NCBI RefSeq assembly: GCF_000418555.1
Contig: NZ_ATKM01000024.1
Location: forward strand, 1-64,000
Origin: Pseudomonas sp. P818
Lineage (GTDB): Bacteria > Pseudomonadota > Gammaproteobacteria > Pseudomonadales > Pseudomonadaceae
Direction of reading: 5' to 3'
DNA: 64,000 bases
Positions 26,688 through 34,902 of this stretch are shown here, piece by piece; the stretch's first letter is position 1; every line of letters begins with the position of its first letter. Made by a program: the position numbers and the translations under genes. The notes under the pieces were generated by a model. It was not told the origin of the DNA and did not search any database. It worked only from the letters and a program-made list of their open reading frames with translations.

Positions 26688-27330
26688 TGCTCGCGCAATC
26701 GCGATAGCGCTCTTGCTTCATCTGCGGATGCCAGGCGAACAGGTACTGGCCATCTTCGAGCTGATCCACCAACAGCCGGATCACTTCCTGCTGCACAGCC
26801 GGACAGCCCAGGCTGCGCCCCATGCGTCCATGCTGTTCAGCCCAGCCTGGCGCCACGTAATCGGCGCCATGAATCACCAGCGCCCGTGCTCGCGCCTCGT
26901 CGTTGAAGCCAGGCTCCAGACCATCGAGACGCAACGAATGACCGTGCCGCCCGCTGTAGCTCTCGGCACCGCGAAACAGGCCAAGGCTGGACCGATGACT
27001 GCCCGGCAGATTGGAGAAGCGTTCGGCGAACAGCTCGCCGGACTGTCGGCCATGAGCCACGAACTCACGCTGCAGCAGGCGCCCTTGCGCCAGATCGAAG
27101 ACCCACAAGCGCCGCTCCAGCGAAGAGCGGGAGTAATCGATGATCGCCAGTCGCTCAGCCTCATCAGCCCCACCAGGACTGGCGCATCGAAGCGCCTGTA
27201 GCGCTTCCCGCAACGCACGCACCTCTAGCTGCGGCGCTGCGCCCTGCAACACATGAAGAAGCTCATCGGCCAGCGCGCACTGGCCAAGCAGGAAGGCAAG
27301 CAACATCGCACCTGTCAGACGCTTGAACAT
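26662..27330 (-). CDS. Murein L,D-transpeptidase catalytic-domain protein
   Basis: The 222-residue protein runs from the ATG at 27330; an earlier in-frame start at 27366 would spoil the signal peptide. An export signal covers residues 1-21. The catalytic pair is H154 in VIHGADYV and C176 in GRSLGCPAV, the HxxxSxGC layout of the YkuD-like transpeptidase group. FSNLPGSHRSSLGLFRG upstream matches the same family. It probably acts on peptidoglycan in the periplasm. Its 3' end overlaps that of the GspE-like gene by 26 bases. Confidence 0.85.
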   Translation of the reverse strand: MFKRLTGAMLLAFLLGQCALADELLHVLQGAAPQLEVRALREALQALRCASPGGADEAERLAIIDYSRSSLERRLWVFDLAQGRLLQREFVAHGRQSGELFAERFSNLPGSHRSSLGLFRGAESYSGRHGHSLRLDGLEPGFNDEARARALVIHGADYVAPGWAEQHGRMGRSLGCPAVQQEVIRLLVDQLEDGQYLFAWHPQMKQERYRDCASISAVRSAE

Positions 27331-27495
27331 GCCCCAGTTCCCATCCGTCGCCCGACATCTGCCCACCTTGCGAAGAGGTCGGCGGCAGAGCCAGGACCGC
27401 TGTGCTTAGATTGTTGAATATGACAACGGAGTCTAAACGATGCACAAAGAAGGACGACCAACACACTGTCTGGCTAAAGGTAGCTGCTTCTTCCC

Positions 27496-27792
27496 ATGAT
27501 CACCTACCTGCAACATCTGTCGTTCTGGGACTGGCTGGCACTGGCCACCTTGCTGCTGATTCTCGAGGTGTTCGGCGCCGGCGGCTATTTACTCTGGATA
27601 AGCCTGGTGGCCGTCGGCATCGGCGCACTGTCCTACTTGTTTCCCGAGTTGCCCTGGGCCTGGCAATTTCTGCTGTTCGCCGTACTGGCGGCGGTCTCGG
27701 CGCTGCTGTGGTGGCGCCACCAACATCGCGCACGCAGCGTGGCAACCGGCCATCGCCTGCAAGGAACCACAAGCAGCGAAGACGACTCCTAG
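27496..27792 (+). CDS. NfeD-like membrane protein (short form)
   Basis: The 98-residue protein has two or three membrane helices (FWDWLALATLLLILEVFG, AGGYLLWISLVAVGIGAL, then WQFLLFAVLAAVSALLWW) and a short hydrophilic tail. This matches the membrane part of NfeD-family proteins such as YbbK. These usually accompany a stomatin/prohibitin gene, but none is adjacent here. The OB-fold tail of longer NfeD proteins is missing. Confidence 0.75.
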   Translation: MITYLQHLSFWDWLALATLLLILEVFGAGGYLLWISLVAVGIGALSYLFPELPWAWQFLLFAVLAAVSALLWWRHQHRARSVATGHRLQGTTSSEDDS

Positions 27793-27822
27793 GATAAGAA
27801 CAACCCTTACAGGAGTTTCATC

Positions 27823-28152
27823 ATGCGTGTAACGAGCCGTGCCGCACTGGCGCTCAGTGCCTGCCTGATTGCCCAGACCGCAGCTGCAGATGGCCTGCTG
27901 CGCGACATTCTGTCCTCGGGCGCCACTACCGCCTCGACCTACCTGACCTTCAAGGATCGCAAGCTGGTCGCCGCAGCCGAAGAGGATGCCAGCAGCTTCG
28001 TCGCCAGCAACGGCGAAATTCGCGGCCCACATCTGGAGGCCGCGATGCAGCAGCTGCGTAGCGCCAACCCGCAGTTGCAGGACGCCGATGATATGGCCTT
28101 GGCCAGCGCCATTCTTGCTGCTTCGGCAGCGCCAGCTGAGAATGCACGCTGA
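27823..28152 (+). CDS. DUF2388 family secreted protein
   Basis: The 109-residue protein has a signal peptide (about 1-22, ending TAAA). The mature part carries TTASTYLTFKDRKLVAAAEEDASSFVASNGEIRGPHLEAAMQ in pieces typical of the Pseudomonas DUF2388 family. The start has AGGAG nearby. Function is unknown. It is followed by a bidirectional terminator shared with the porin gene. Confidence 0.82.
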   Translation: MRVTSRAALALSACLIAQTAAADGLLRDILSSGATTASTYLTFKDRKLVAAAEEDASSFVASNGEIRGPHLEAAMQQLRSANPQLQDADDMALASAILAASAAPAENAR

Positions 28153-28172
28153 ACCGTCACCAGTTGCCCATA

Positions 28173-28208
28173 AAAAATGCCCGCCTCCAAAAGGATGCGG
28201 GCATTTTT
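28173..28208. terminator. Bidirectional intrinsic terminator
   Basis: AAAAATGCCCGC (28173-28184) and GCGGGCATTTTT (28197-28208) form a 12-bp inverted repeat with a 12-base loop. The A/T ends give U-tracts in both directions. It ends the DUF2388 gene on the plus strand and the porin gene on the minus strand. Confidence 0.92.
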
Positions 28209-28262
28209 CGTTCAGCTTATCGGGACATCAGGCCTCAGCAGGCCTTCCGAAAACCTCTCGTC

Positions 28263-29582
28263 TTACATCAGCGGCAGGGTGTAGCTGACGATCAGGCGGT
28301 TCTGGTCGGCGTCGGTTGCAGCGTTACCACGCAGCACGCCATAGCGCCAGCCGAGACCCAGACCTTTCAGAGCGCCGTCCTGGAATGCATAGTCAAGAGC
28401 GATGTCACGCTCCCACTCTTTGGCATCACCGGCATTACGCACCTGGATATTGGTACCTTTGAGATAAGCAACAGAAGCCTTCAGACCAGGTGCGCCAACA
28501 CTGGCGAAGTCGTAGCTGTACTGACCGAAGGTAGTGCGCTCACCGGCACGGGTAAAGCTGTTCAGCAGGCGGTCAGTCAGCAGGTAGACGCTGGCACCAC
28601 CAGCACCTTCGTTAACAAGGTTGCCTTGGTTCAGCTGCACGAAGTTACTGTCTTCAGATACGCGCTGATGGCCCAGCATTACAGCATGACTACCCAGGCT
28701 GTATGTGAATGCAGCGCTCCAAGTGTTGTTGTCGATCTTGCCGTCAGCGTTGCGGGTATAGCCGCCTACGGAGTAACCCGCTTCCTTACCATTCTTGCCA
28801 TCGGAGGTGGTGCGGAAGTAACGCAGGTCGGTCTTCAGGCTACCTTCGCCCAGCGCCAGATTGTGGCCCAAACCAGCGAAATGCTGTTTGTAGTAGTCTT
28901 CCAGATTGGCGTAGTAGTACTGCGCAGTCAGGTCGCTATTGACCTTCCAGTCACCACCGGCGAAGTAGAACTTGTTGCTTTCTTGAGTGCCACCAGCCAC
29001 CGACAGCCCCGTACTATTGCTGGAAGCACGGCCAACGGCATGCTCGATCTGGCCAGCGGTCAGAGTCAGATTGTCGATTTCGTTGGAGGTGATCATGCCG
29101 CCTTCGAACATCTGCGGCAGCAGACGGCCGTCGTTCGAAACCAGGATCGGCAGTTTCGGCATCAGGGTACCGATACGACCCTCGGTCTTGGATACGCGAA
29201 CCTTGGCGGTAGCGCCAGCCTTGCTGAACTCATCAACAGCGCTGCCATCACTTTCCAGGGGGAACAGAGCGCCCGGGGTACGATCACGACCAGCCTTGGT
29301 AGCGCGACCACCACCATCCAGACGCACACCCAGCATGCCGACTGCATCGACGCCGAAGCCAACGGTCCCTTCGGTAAAACCGGACTGATAGTTGAGAATG
29401 AAACCCTGACCCCACTCACGAGCGGCACCGTTGTTGTCAGTGGTGTTCTTGACATCATTGTCGAAGTAGAAATTGCGCATGGTCAGGCTGGCCTTGCTGT
29501 CACCGATGAAGTCAGCGAAAGCAACTTGGCTCAGGCCCAGGGTGCTGGCGGCTACGGCCAGTGCCAGGGAGGTCTTTCTCAT
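28263..29582 (-). CDS. OprD/OprE-family outer membrane porin
   Basis: The 439-residue protein has a signal peptide (about 1-23, ending VAFA). ADFIGDSKASLTMRNFYFDND starts the mature barrel, as in OprD-family porins. Further family blocks are REWGQGFILNYQSGFTEG, the DGRLLPQMFEGGMI loop, and LGLGWRYGVLRGN close to the C-terminus. The 18-strand barrel would take up small charged nutrients. In the P. aeruginosa chromosome, as I recall, OprE (PA0291) is followed by a diguanylate cyclase and desA as here, so this may be the OprE orthologue. Confidence 0.9.
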   Translation of the reverse strand: MRKTSLALAVAASTLGLSQVAFADFIGDSKASLTMRNFYFDNDVKNTTDNNGAAREWGQGFILNYQSGFTEGTVGFGVDAVGMLGVRLDGGGRATKAGRDRTPGALFPLESDGSAVDEFSKAGATAKVRVSKTEGRIGTLMPKLPILVSNDGRLLPQMFEGGMITSNEIDNLTLTAGQIEHAVGRASSNSTGLSVAGGTQESNKFYFAGGDWKVNSDLTAQYYYANLEDYYKQHFAGLGHNLALGEGSLKTDLRYFRTTSDGKNGKEAGYSVGGYTRNADGKIDNNTWSAAFTYSLGSHAVMLGHQRVSEDSNFVQLNQGNLVNEGAGGASVYLLTDRLLNSFTRAGERTTFGQYSYDFASVGAPGLKASVAYLKGTNIQVRNAGDAKEWERDIALDYAFQDGALKGLGLGWRYGVLRGNAATDADQNRLIVSYTLPLM

Positions 29583-30009
29583 TATGTTTCTCTCCAGTGT
29601 GTTTAAGGTGACGCATCGCCCGGCGCAGACTTCGGCACGAAGAGGCAGGCCGGGGCGAATGGGGCATACGCCATCACGAGCCAGGACACGGCTTAAGCCG
29701 GGCTCGGATGAAGTGCGTAAAAAACTCAGGAAGAACGGAACAACGGCGAACGCAGCGAAGCGACCGAAATGGGGCGGGCAGAGTTATGCATGGTGGATAC
29801 TCTCTCGTCGTTGTTGTTTTGCGCCGACATCCTGCCGGCATCTGGCTGGGCCTATGCAGATAGCGCGCCAGCTCCTTCACGCAAACGCGCGAGGCTTCTA
29901 GAACAGTAGGTTACAGTTTTTCTGCAGACGAGTGACCAGTCAATGACAACTGGCCATAGGCAATTTTCCGCCGATTAGAAGCAGCTCTCAGGCGGAAAAT
30001 CGCCAGACA
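29583..30009. other. Intergenic region upstream of the porin gene
   Basis: No supported gene lies in this 427-base stretch. It holds the 5' leader and promoter region of the minus-strand porin gene and ends just after the diguanylate cyclase stop. The leader is long for a porin and could host a regulatory small RNA target, but no specific element could be defined by eye. Confidence 0.4.
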
Positions 30010-30993
30010 TCACCCCAGTACGATCTGATTCTTGCCCTGTCGCTTGGCCAGATACATCGCCGCGTCCGCACGCGCATACAGGGCATCGAGGCTGACATCG
30101 GTTGCCAGCAGACTGGTCAGCCCCTGACTGACGGTGATACCGAAACTGGTACCTTCATGCTGAAAGCTGAGGCGTTGCACCTCTCGCTGCAGTCTTTCCG
30201 CCACCTGCAGGGCCACGTCCTGCTCGCACCCTGGGAACAAGGCAGCGAACTCTTCACCACCGATACGTCCGAACAAATCACCGCGCCGCAGGGCATTGCT
30301 GCCGCATTGAGCCAGCCGACGCAGCACTTCATCGCCAGTCTGATGCCCATACTGGTCGTTGATCTTCTTGAAATCATCGAGATCGAGCAGCAGGAAGGCC
30401 AGCGGGCTGCCAAACTGGCGTGCGTGTTCGAACTCGCGGCGGGCGCACTCGAAGAAGTGCCTGCGATTGCTGCTCTGGGTCAGCACGTCGGTGGTGGCCA
30501 GGCGATGCAGCTCGCCCTCCAGACGCTTTTTTTCGGTGATGTCTTCGGCAATGCCGACGATCACCCTACCCGGCTCGGCACCCGGCCTGGGGCTGACGAA
30601 ACATTTGTCGCTGAGCCAGCGAAGCTGGCCATCGGCGCGAATGATGCGGTACTCGCGAGACTCAACGGCGCCGGTTTCCAGCACCTTGGCCAGGCTTTCG
30701 GCAGCGTAGTCGAGGTCATCCGGGTAGATGCTGTTGCGCCACTCGCCGTAGTCGGCCAGCAGCAGCGCGGCAGAGCGACCGAAAATGCGCTCATAGGCCG
30801 GGCTGACATAAATCATCCGCTGCTCGTCCCAGTCGAAGGCCCAGAGCACGGCATTGACGCTGCCCAGCAGGCTGCTGAACAGCTGCTCGCGCTCGCCCAG
30901 GCGCTCCACTTCGGCCCGGCTGTGCAGCAAAGCCAGGGTCAGTTCTTCCAACTCGGAAACAGCGTTGCCTTGTTCTTCCATCACAGCGGCCAT
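30010..30993 (-). CDS. PAS-GGDEF diguanylate cyclase
   Basis: The 327-residue protein runs from the ATG at 30993, preceded by GCGAGGGA; the ATG at 31023 lacks this signal. A short helical region (15-40) leads into a PAS domain (about 42-158), then a GGDEF domain with an intact active site GGEEF (245-249). The RxxD inhibitory site (R236-D239) lies five residues before it, so product feedback is expected. There is no membrane segment, so it is cytosolic. It probably corresponds to PA0290 in P. aeruginosa by position. Confidence 0.93.
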   Translation of the reverse strand: MAAVMEEQGNAVSELEELTLALLHSRAEVERLGEREQLFSSLLGSVNAVLWAFDWDEQRMIYVSPAYERIFGRSAALLLADYGEWRNSIYPDDLDYAAESLAKVLETGAVESREYRIIRADGQLRWLSDKCFVSPRPGAEPGRVIVGIAEDITEKKRLEGELHRLATTDVLTQSSNRRHFFECARREFEHARQFGSPLAFLLLDLDDFKKINDQYGHQTGDEVLRRLAQCGSNALRRGDLFGRIGGEEFAALFPGCEQDVALQVAERLQREVQRLSFQHEGTSFGITVSQGLTSLLATDVSLDALYARADAAMYLAKRQGKNQIVLG

Positions 30994-31046
30994 CCAATCC
31001 CTCGCATAAGCATAAGTGAGCATAGTGCGAGCCGTTGGACAAAGGA

Positions 31047-31073
31047 AAAGGCCCGCCAGTTCGGCGGGCCTTT
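31047..31073 (-). terminator. Intrinsic terminator of the desaturase gene
   Basis: AAAGGCCCGCC (31047-31057) and GGCGGGCCTTT (31063-31073) form an 11-bp perfect stem with a 5-base loop. On the minus strand the stem is followed by TTTTCC. It separates the desaturase gene from the diguanylate cyclase gene. Confidence 0.88.
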
Positions 31074-31091
31074 GTCGGGAACCAATGGCAG

Positions 31092-32282
31092 TCAGGCCAT
31101 CGCGCCAGAGGGGCGTAGCGAGTAAGTCTTGAGCTGCTCGGCGAACTCCCGCAGGGACTGGATGCCGCTGGCCTCAGCCTCGTGCACCCACTGCTTCATG
31201 GCCTCGAGCATGTCGTGACCATTGCTGCTGGTCTTGACCCAGATCTGCTGCAGCGCCAAACGTTTTTCGTAGATCACCTTGAGCGCCTGGCTCTGCGCCA
31301 GCAAGTCGGCGATACGCGCATGATGCTGCTCCTGCAGCAGGCTCGGCTCACGCGACAGCAGCCGCTTGGCGCGCCGGAACAGGTGGCGAACCGATGCATC
31401 GGCCCTGGCTACTTCCTGCTTGACCAGCGGCGCGATCACCAGCTTGCGGTACTGCGCCATGATCTGGAAACGGTTGTTGAGGATGGCCATGGCGGTATCC
31501 ATGTCCAGATGCCCCTTACCTTCGACACGATGGGCGATGGGCGCGACGCGCTGCACCTTGGCCAAACCGAGGAAGCTGAACAACTTGATCCAGGCCCAGC
31601 CCATGTCGAACTCCCACTTCCTCACCGACAGCTTGGCGCTGTTGGGATAGGTGTGGTGATTATTGTGCAGTTCTTCGCCACCGATGATGATGCCCCAGGG
31701 CACCAGGTTGGTGGCGGCATCGCGGCATTCAAAGTTGCGATAGCCGACCGCATGGCCGAGGCCGTTGATCACACCGGCAGCCCAGAACGGGATCCACATC
31801 ATCTGGATCGCCCACACGGTCATACCGAGCACGCCGAACAGGGCCAGGTCGATGATCGCCATCAAGGTCACGCCGCCAATCGGATAGCGGCTATAGACAT
31901 TGCGCTCGATCCAGTCATCCGGGCAGTTCTTGCCATAGATGCGCAGCGTTTCCTCGTTCTTCGCCTCTTCCTGATAGAGTTCGGCACCTTTGCGCAGCAC
32001 GGTGCCGAGACCTTTGATGACCGGGCTGTGCGGGTCATCGACGGTTTCGCACTTGGCGTGATGCTTACGGTGAATCGCGGTCCACTCGCGGGTGTTCTGG
32101 CCGGTGGTCAACCACAGCCAGAAACGGAAGAAATGCTTGAGCGCCGGGTGCAGTTCCAGTGCCCGGTGCGCAGAGTAGCGGTGCAGATAGACGGTGACGC
32201 TGACGATGGTGACATGCGTCATCAGCAGAGTCGCAGCCACCAGCTGCCAGACCGACAGGTCGAGTAAACCGTTGTACCACAT
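31092..32282 (-). CDS. desA: Membrane delta-9-type fatty acid desaturase (DesA-like)
   Basis: The 396-residue membrane di-iron enzyme has all three histidine boxes: HRYSAH (34-39), HRKHH (71-75) and HNNHH (206-210). Hydrophobic helices surround them. The C-terminal hundred residues look helical and cytosolic. It should introduce a cis double bond into acyl chains of phospholipid. I assign DesA over the acyl-CoA desaturase DesB because the neighbours (a PAS-GGDEF-EAL gene, a diguanylate cyclase and an OprE-like porin) mirror the PA0285-PA0291 region as I remember it. No DesT-type repressor is adjacent. Confidence 0.85.
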   Translation of the reverse strand: MWYNGLLDLSVWQLVAATLLMTHVTIVSVTVYLHRYSAHRALELHPALKHFFRFWLWLTTGQNTREWTAIHRKHHAKCETVDDPHSPVIKGLGTVLRKGAELYQEEAKNEETLRIYGKNCPDDWIERNVYSRYPIGGVTLMAIIDLALFGVLGMTVWAIQMMWIPFWAAGVINGLGHAVGYRNFECRDAATNLVPWGIIIGGEELHNNHHTYPNSAKLSVRKWEFDMGWAWIKLFSFLGLAKVQRVAPIAHRVEGKGHLDMDTAMAILNNRFQIMAQYRKLVIAPLVKQEVARADASVRHLFRRAKRLLSREPSLLQEQHHARIADLLAQSQALKVIYEKRLALQQIWVKTSSNGHDMLEAMKQWVHEAEASGIQSLREFAEQLKTYSLRPSGAMA

Positions 32283-32449
32283 GGGCGCTGTTGCCTCTTG
32301 ATAGGGGAACGCGGTTGTCCTACAAGGACGAACCTGTTCACATTATCCCTGACCCAGGCCAGAAAACCAGTTGGTCTTTTAGATAAGAATGTTTCAGTCC
32401 CAGCCCATCTATACTGCCCAAAATTCCCAGGGAGCCTGACCCCCCACTC

Positions 32450-34750
32450 ATGCGTATCGATACCGCCGCCTTGCGTCTGACCCTGGGCTACCTGCTATTG
32501 GCGGGCCTGTGGATTCTTCTCAGCGATCAGTTGCTCACGGCGCTGGGGCTTTCCGTTGCGCAGCAAGAGCGCCTGCAATCGCTCAAGGGGCTGTTCTTCG
32601 TCGTACTCACCAGTTCCCTGCTCTACATCGTTCTGCAGCACCATGCCCAACAGCATCGCAGCGCGCGCATGCTGCTGGCCGGTAACGAGGAACGTCTGCG
32701 TCTGGCGCTGGATGCCACACGCGACGGCCTGTGGGACTGGGACGTATCGAGCCGCCGCGTGTTCTTTTCCGAAGGCTACGCCAAGCTGCTCGGGCTGACC
32801 CCGCAGACCCTCGGCGACACCCGCGAGGCCTGGGCAGAGCGCCTGCATCCGGATGACCAGGAGCGCGCACTGCATGCGCTCAATGCAGAGTTCGGCGAGC
32901 AGCACTACGAGAATATCTACCGCCTGCGCCATGCCGACGGCAGCTATCGCTGGATTCACTCGCGTGGCCGCCTGCTGCGCGACGAAAACGGCGAACCACA
33001 ACGATTCATCGGTATCGCCAGCGACATCACCCGACAACGCGCCATCGACGACAGCCTACGCCAGGCTGCCGCCGTATTCGATGCCACTCAGGAAGGCGTA
33101 CTGGTCACCGATGCCGAACAGAACATCGTTCACGTCAACCCTGCGTTCAGCCGCATCACTGGCTACAGCAGCGAGGAAATTCTCGGCCAGCATCCCACCC
33201 TGCTCAAATCCGGCCGCCACGACGCTGCCTTCTACCAGAGCCTGTGGCACGCCCTGCAAAACCGCGGCGCCTGGAGCGGCGAGGTGTGGAACCGGCGCAA
33301 GAGCGGCGAAATCTACCCGCAGTGGCAATGCATCCGCGTGATCCACGACGAGCAGGGGCGTATCAGTCACTACGTGGCGGTGTTCTCCGACATCACCGCG
33401 CTCAAGCGTTCGCAGCGTGAGCTGGATTACCTGGCGCACCACGATCCGCTGAGCAACCTGCCCAACCGCCTGCTGTTCACCGAGCGCGTCGCCCACGCAC
33501 TGGAGCGCAGCAAGCTCGAGGAACTGCGTGGCGCAGTACTGCTGATCGATCTCGATCACTTCAAGCACATCAACGAAAGCCTTGGGCACAACGTCGGCGA
33601 CCTGCTGCTCAAGGGTGTCGGCGAACGCCTGCAGCAGGACCTGCCCAGTGGCAGCACTCTGGCCCGGCTGGGCGGCGACGAGTTCGGCCTGCTCAGCGAG
33701 AGCTGCGCCGAAGCCGCACAGGCAGCCGAGCTGGCGCAACGTCTGCTGCGCAGTCTGGAAACGCCCTTCCGCCTCGACGGCCACGAGCTCTACATCGGCG
33801 CCAGCATCGGCATCAGCCTGTTTCCCGAAGATGCCGACAGTGTCGAGCAGATTCTGCGTAATGCCGATTCGGCGCTGTTCAAGGCCAAGAGCAGCGGCCG
33901 CGAAGGCTATGCCTTCTATGTACAGGAGTTGACCGACTACGCCCGCCAGCGCGTCGAGCTGGCCAGCAGCCTGCGCCATGCACTGGACAATCAGGAGCTG
34001 CGCGTCTACTACCAGCCGCTGCACGACCTGCGTGATGGGCGCCAGGTGGGCATGGAGGCGCTGGTGCGCTGGCAGCATCCCTTGCGCGGGCTGATTCCAC
34101 CGGGCGAATTCATTCCGATTGCCGAAGATAACGGCATGATCGGCGTCATCGACACCTGGGTACTGGAGCAGGCCTGCCGCCAGATGGTGCGCTGGAATGC
34201 CGAGGGCCACTCGATGACTTTCGTGGCGGTGAACGTTTCCAGCCGTCTGTTCAGCCGCGGTGAGCTCGACCAGAAAGTCGCCAGCGTGCTCGCCGAGTCC
34301 GGCCTGCCGCCCGAGCAACTTGAGCTGGAGGTGACCGAGAGCGCGATCATGGAAGACCCCGACGCCGCGCTGAAACTGCTCACCAGCCTGCGCGCGCTGG
34401 GCGTGCGCCTGGCCATCGACGACTTCGGCACCGGCTACAGCTCGCTGGCACGCCTCAAGCGCCTGCCGGTGGACAAGCTCAAACTCGACCAGAGCTTCGT
34501 GCGCGGCCTGCCCGACGACCCCGAAGACGCGGCTATCGCCCGTGCCGTGATCGCGCTGGGCAAGAGCCTGGGTCTCAAAGTGCTCGCCGAGGGCATCGAA
34601 CAACCCGCTCAGGCCGAATTTCTGCGTGAGTTAGGCTGCAATTACGGCCAGGGCTATCACTTCGGCCGCCCGCAACCGGTGCCTGCCAAACCCGTCGAAA
34701 CCACCACACTCAACGAAGCGAAGAGTAGCCAGTCCAGCACCAGGAGCTGA
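32450..34750 (+). CDS. Membrane PAS-PAS-GGDEF-EAL protein (c-di-GMP turnover)
   Basis: The 766-residue protein has two N-terminal membrane helices (about 8-26 and 46-63), two PAS domains (roughly 75-195 and 200-320), GGDEF (325-490) and EAL (500-750). The GGDEF motif itself is intact (ARLGGDEF near 405) but no RxxD inhibitory site precedes it. The EAL domain has MEALVRW near 535, the ESAIMED block and DDFGTGYSSL, so phosphodiesterase activity is likely. It appears to be the orthologue of PA0285. It stands 167 bases from the divergent desaturase gene and two bases before a truncated response regulator. Confidence 0.92.
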   Translation: MRIDTAALRLTLGYLLLAGLWILLSDQLLTALGLSVAQQERLQSLKGLFFVVLTSSLLYIVLQHHAQQHRSARMLLAGNEERLRLALDATRDGLWDWDVSSRRVFFSEGYAKLLGLTPQTLGDTREAWAERLHPDDQERALHALNAEFGEQHYENIYRLRHADGSYRWIHSRGRLLRDENGEPQRFIGIASDITRQRAIDDSLRQAAAVFDATQEGVLVTDAEQNIVHVNPAFSRITGYSSEEILGQHPTLLKSGRHDAAFYQSLWHALQNRGAWSGEVWNRRKSGEIYPQWQCIRVIHDEQGRISHYVAVFSDITALKRSQRELDYLAHHDPLSNLPNRLLFTERVAHALERSKLEELRGAVLLIDLDHFKHINESLGHNVGDLLLKGVGERLQQDLPSGSTLARLGGDEFGLLSESCAEAAQAAELAQRLLRSLETPFRLDGHELYIGASIGISLFPEDADSVEQILRNADSALFKAKSSGREGYAFYVQELTDYARQRVELASSLRHALDNQELRVYYQPLHDLRDGRQVGMEALVRWQHPLRGLIPPGEFIPIAEDNGMIGVIDTWVLEQACRQMVRWNAEGHSMTFVAVNVSSRLFSRGELDQKVASVLAESGLPPEQLELEVTESAIMEDPDAALKLLTSLRALGVRLAIDDFGTGYSSLARLKRLPVDKLKLDQSFVRGLPDDPEDAAIARAVIALGKSLGLKVLAEGIEQPAQAEFLRELGCNYGQGYHFGRPQPVPAKPVETTTLNEAKSSQSSTRS

Positions 34751-34752
34751 AC

Positions 34753-34887
34753 ATGCGCGTGCTGATTCTCGAAGACGATCCCTGGATCGCCGATCTGCTC
34801 AAGCAGATCGTCCTCAGCTTGCGCCCAAGCGCTCGAGTCGATTGCCAGGAACGCGTGGCGGACGCCATCTCGGCCTGGCCGGGTTGA
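34753..34887 (+). pseudogene. Truncated response-regulator receiver (44 residues)
   Basis: The frame starts with an ATG preceded by AGGAGC and reads MRVLILEDDPWIADLLKQIV and then LRPSARVDCQERVADAISAW, the first third of a receiver domain with its acidic pair EDD. It stops before the phosphoacceptor aspartate. No other frame restores the rest, so the missing part was deleted and not merely frameshifted. Translation signals look good, so a short peptide may still be made. It lies between the GGDEF-EAL gene and the kinase operon. Confidence 0.8.
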
Positions 34888-34902
34888 CCTGAGGTATGCC
34901 TG

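Noticed and set aside
28164..29606. 480-codon plus-strand frame opposite the porin gene
   Set aside because: The minus strand has a signal peptide and OprD-family motifs. The plus frame has none and would run through a terminator.
33056..34603. 515-codon minus-strand frame opposite the GGDEF-EAL gene
   Set aside because: It has no domain; the plus strand carries intact GGDEF and EAL motifs.
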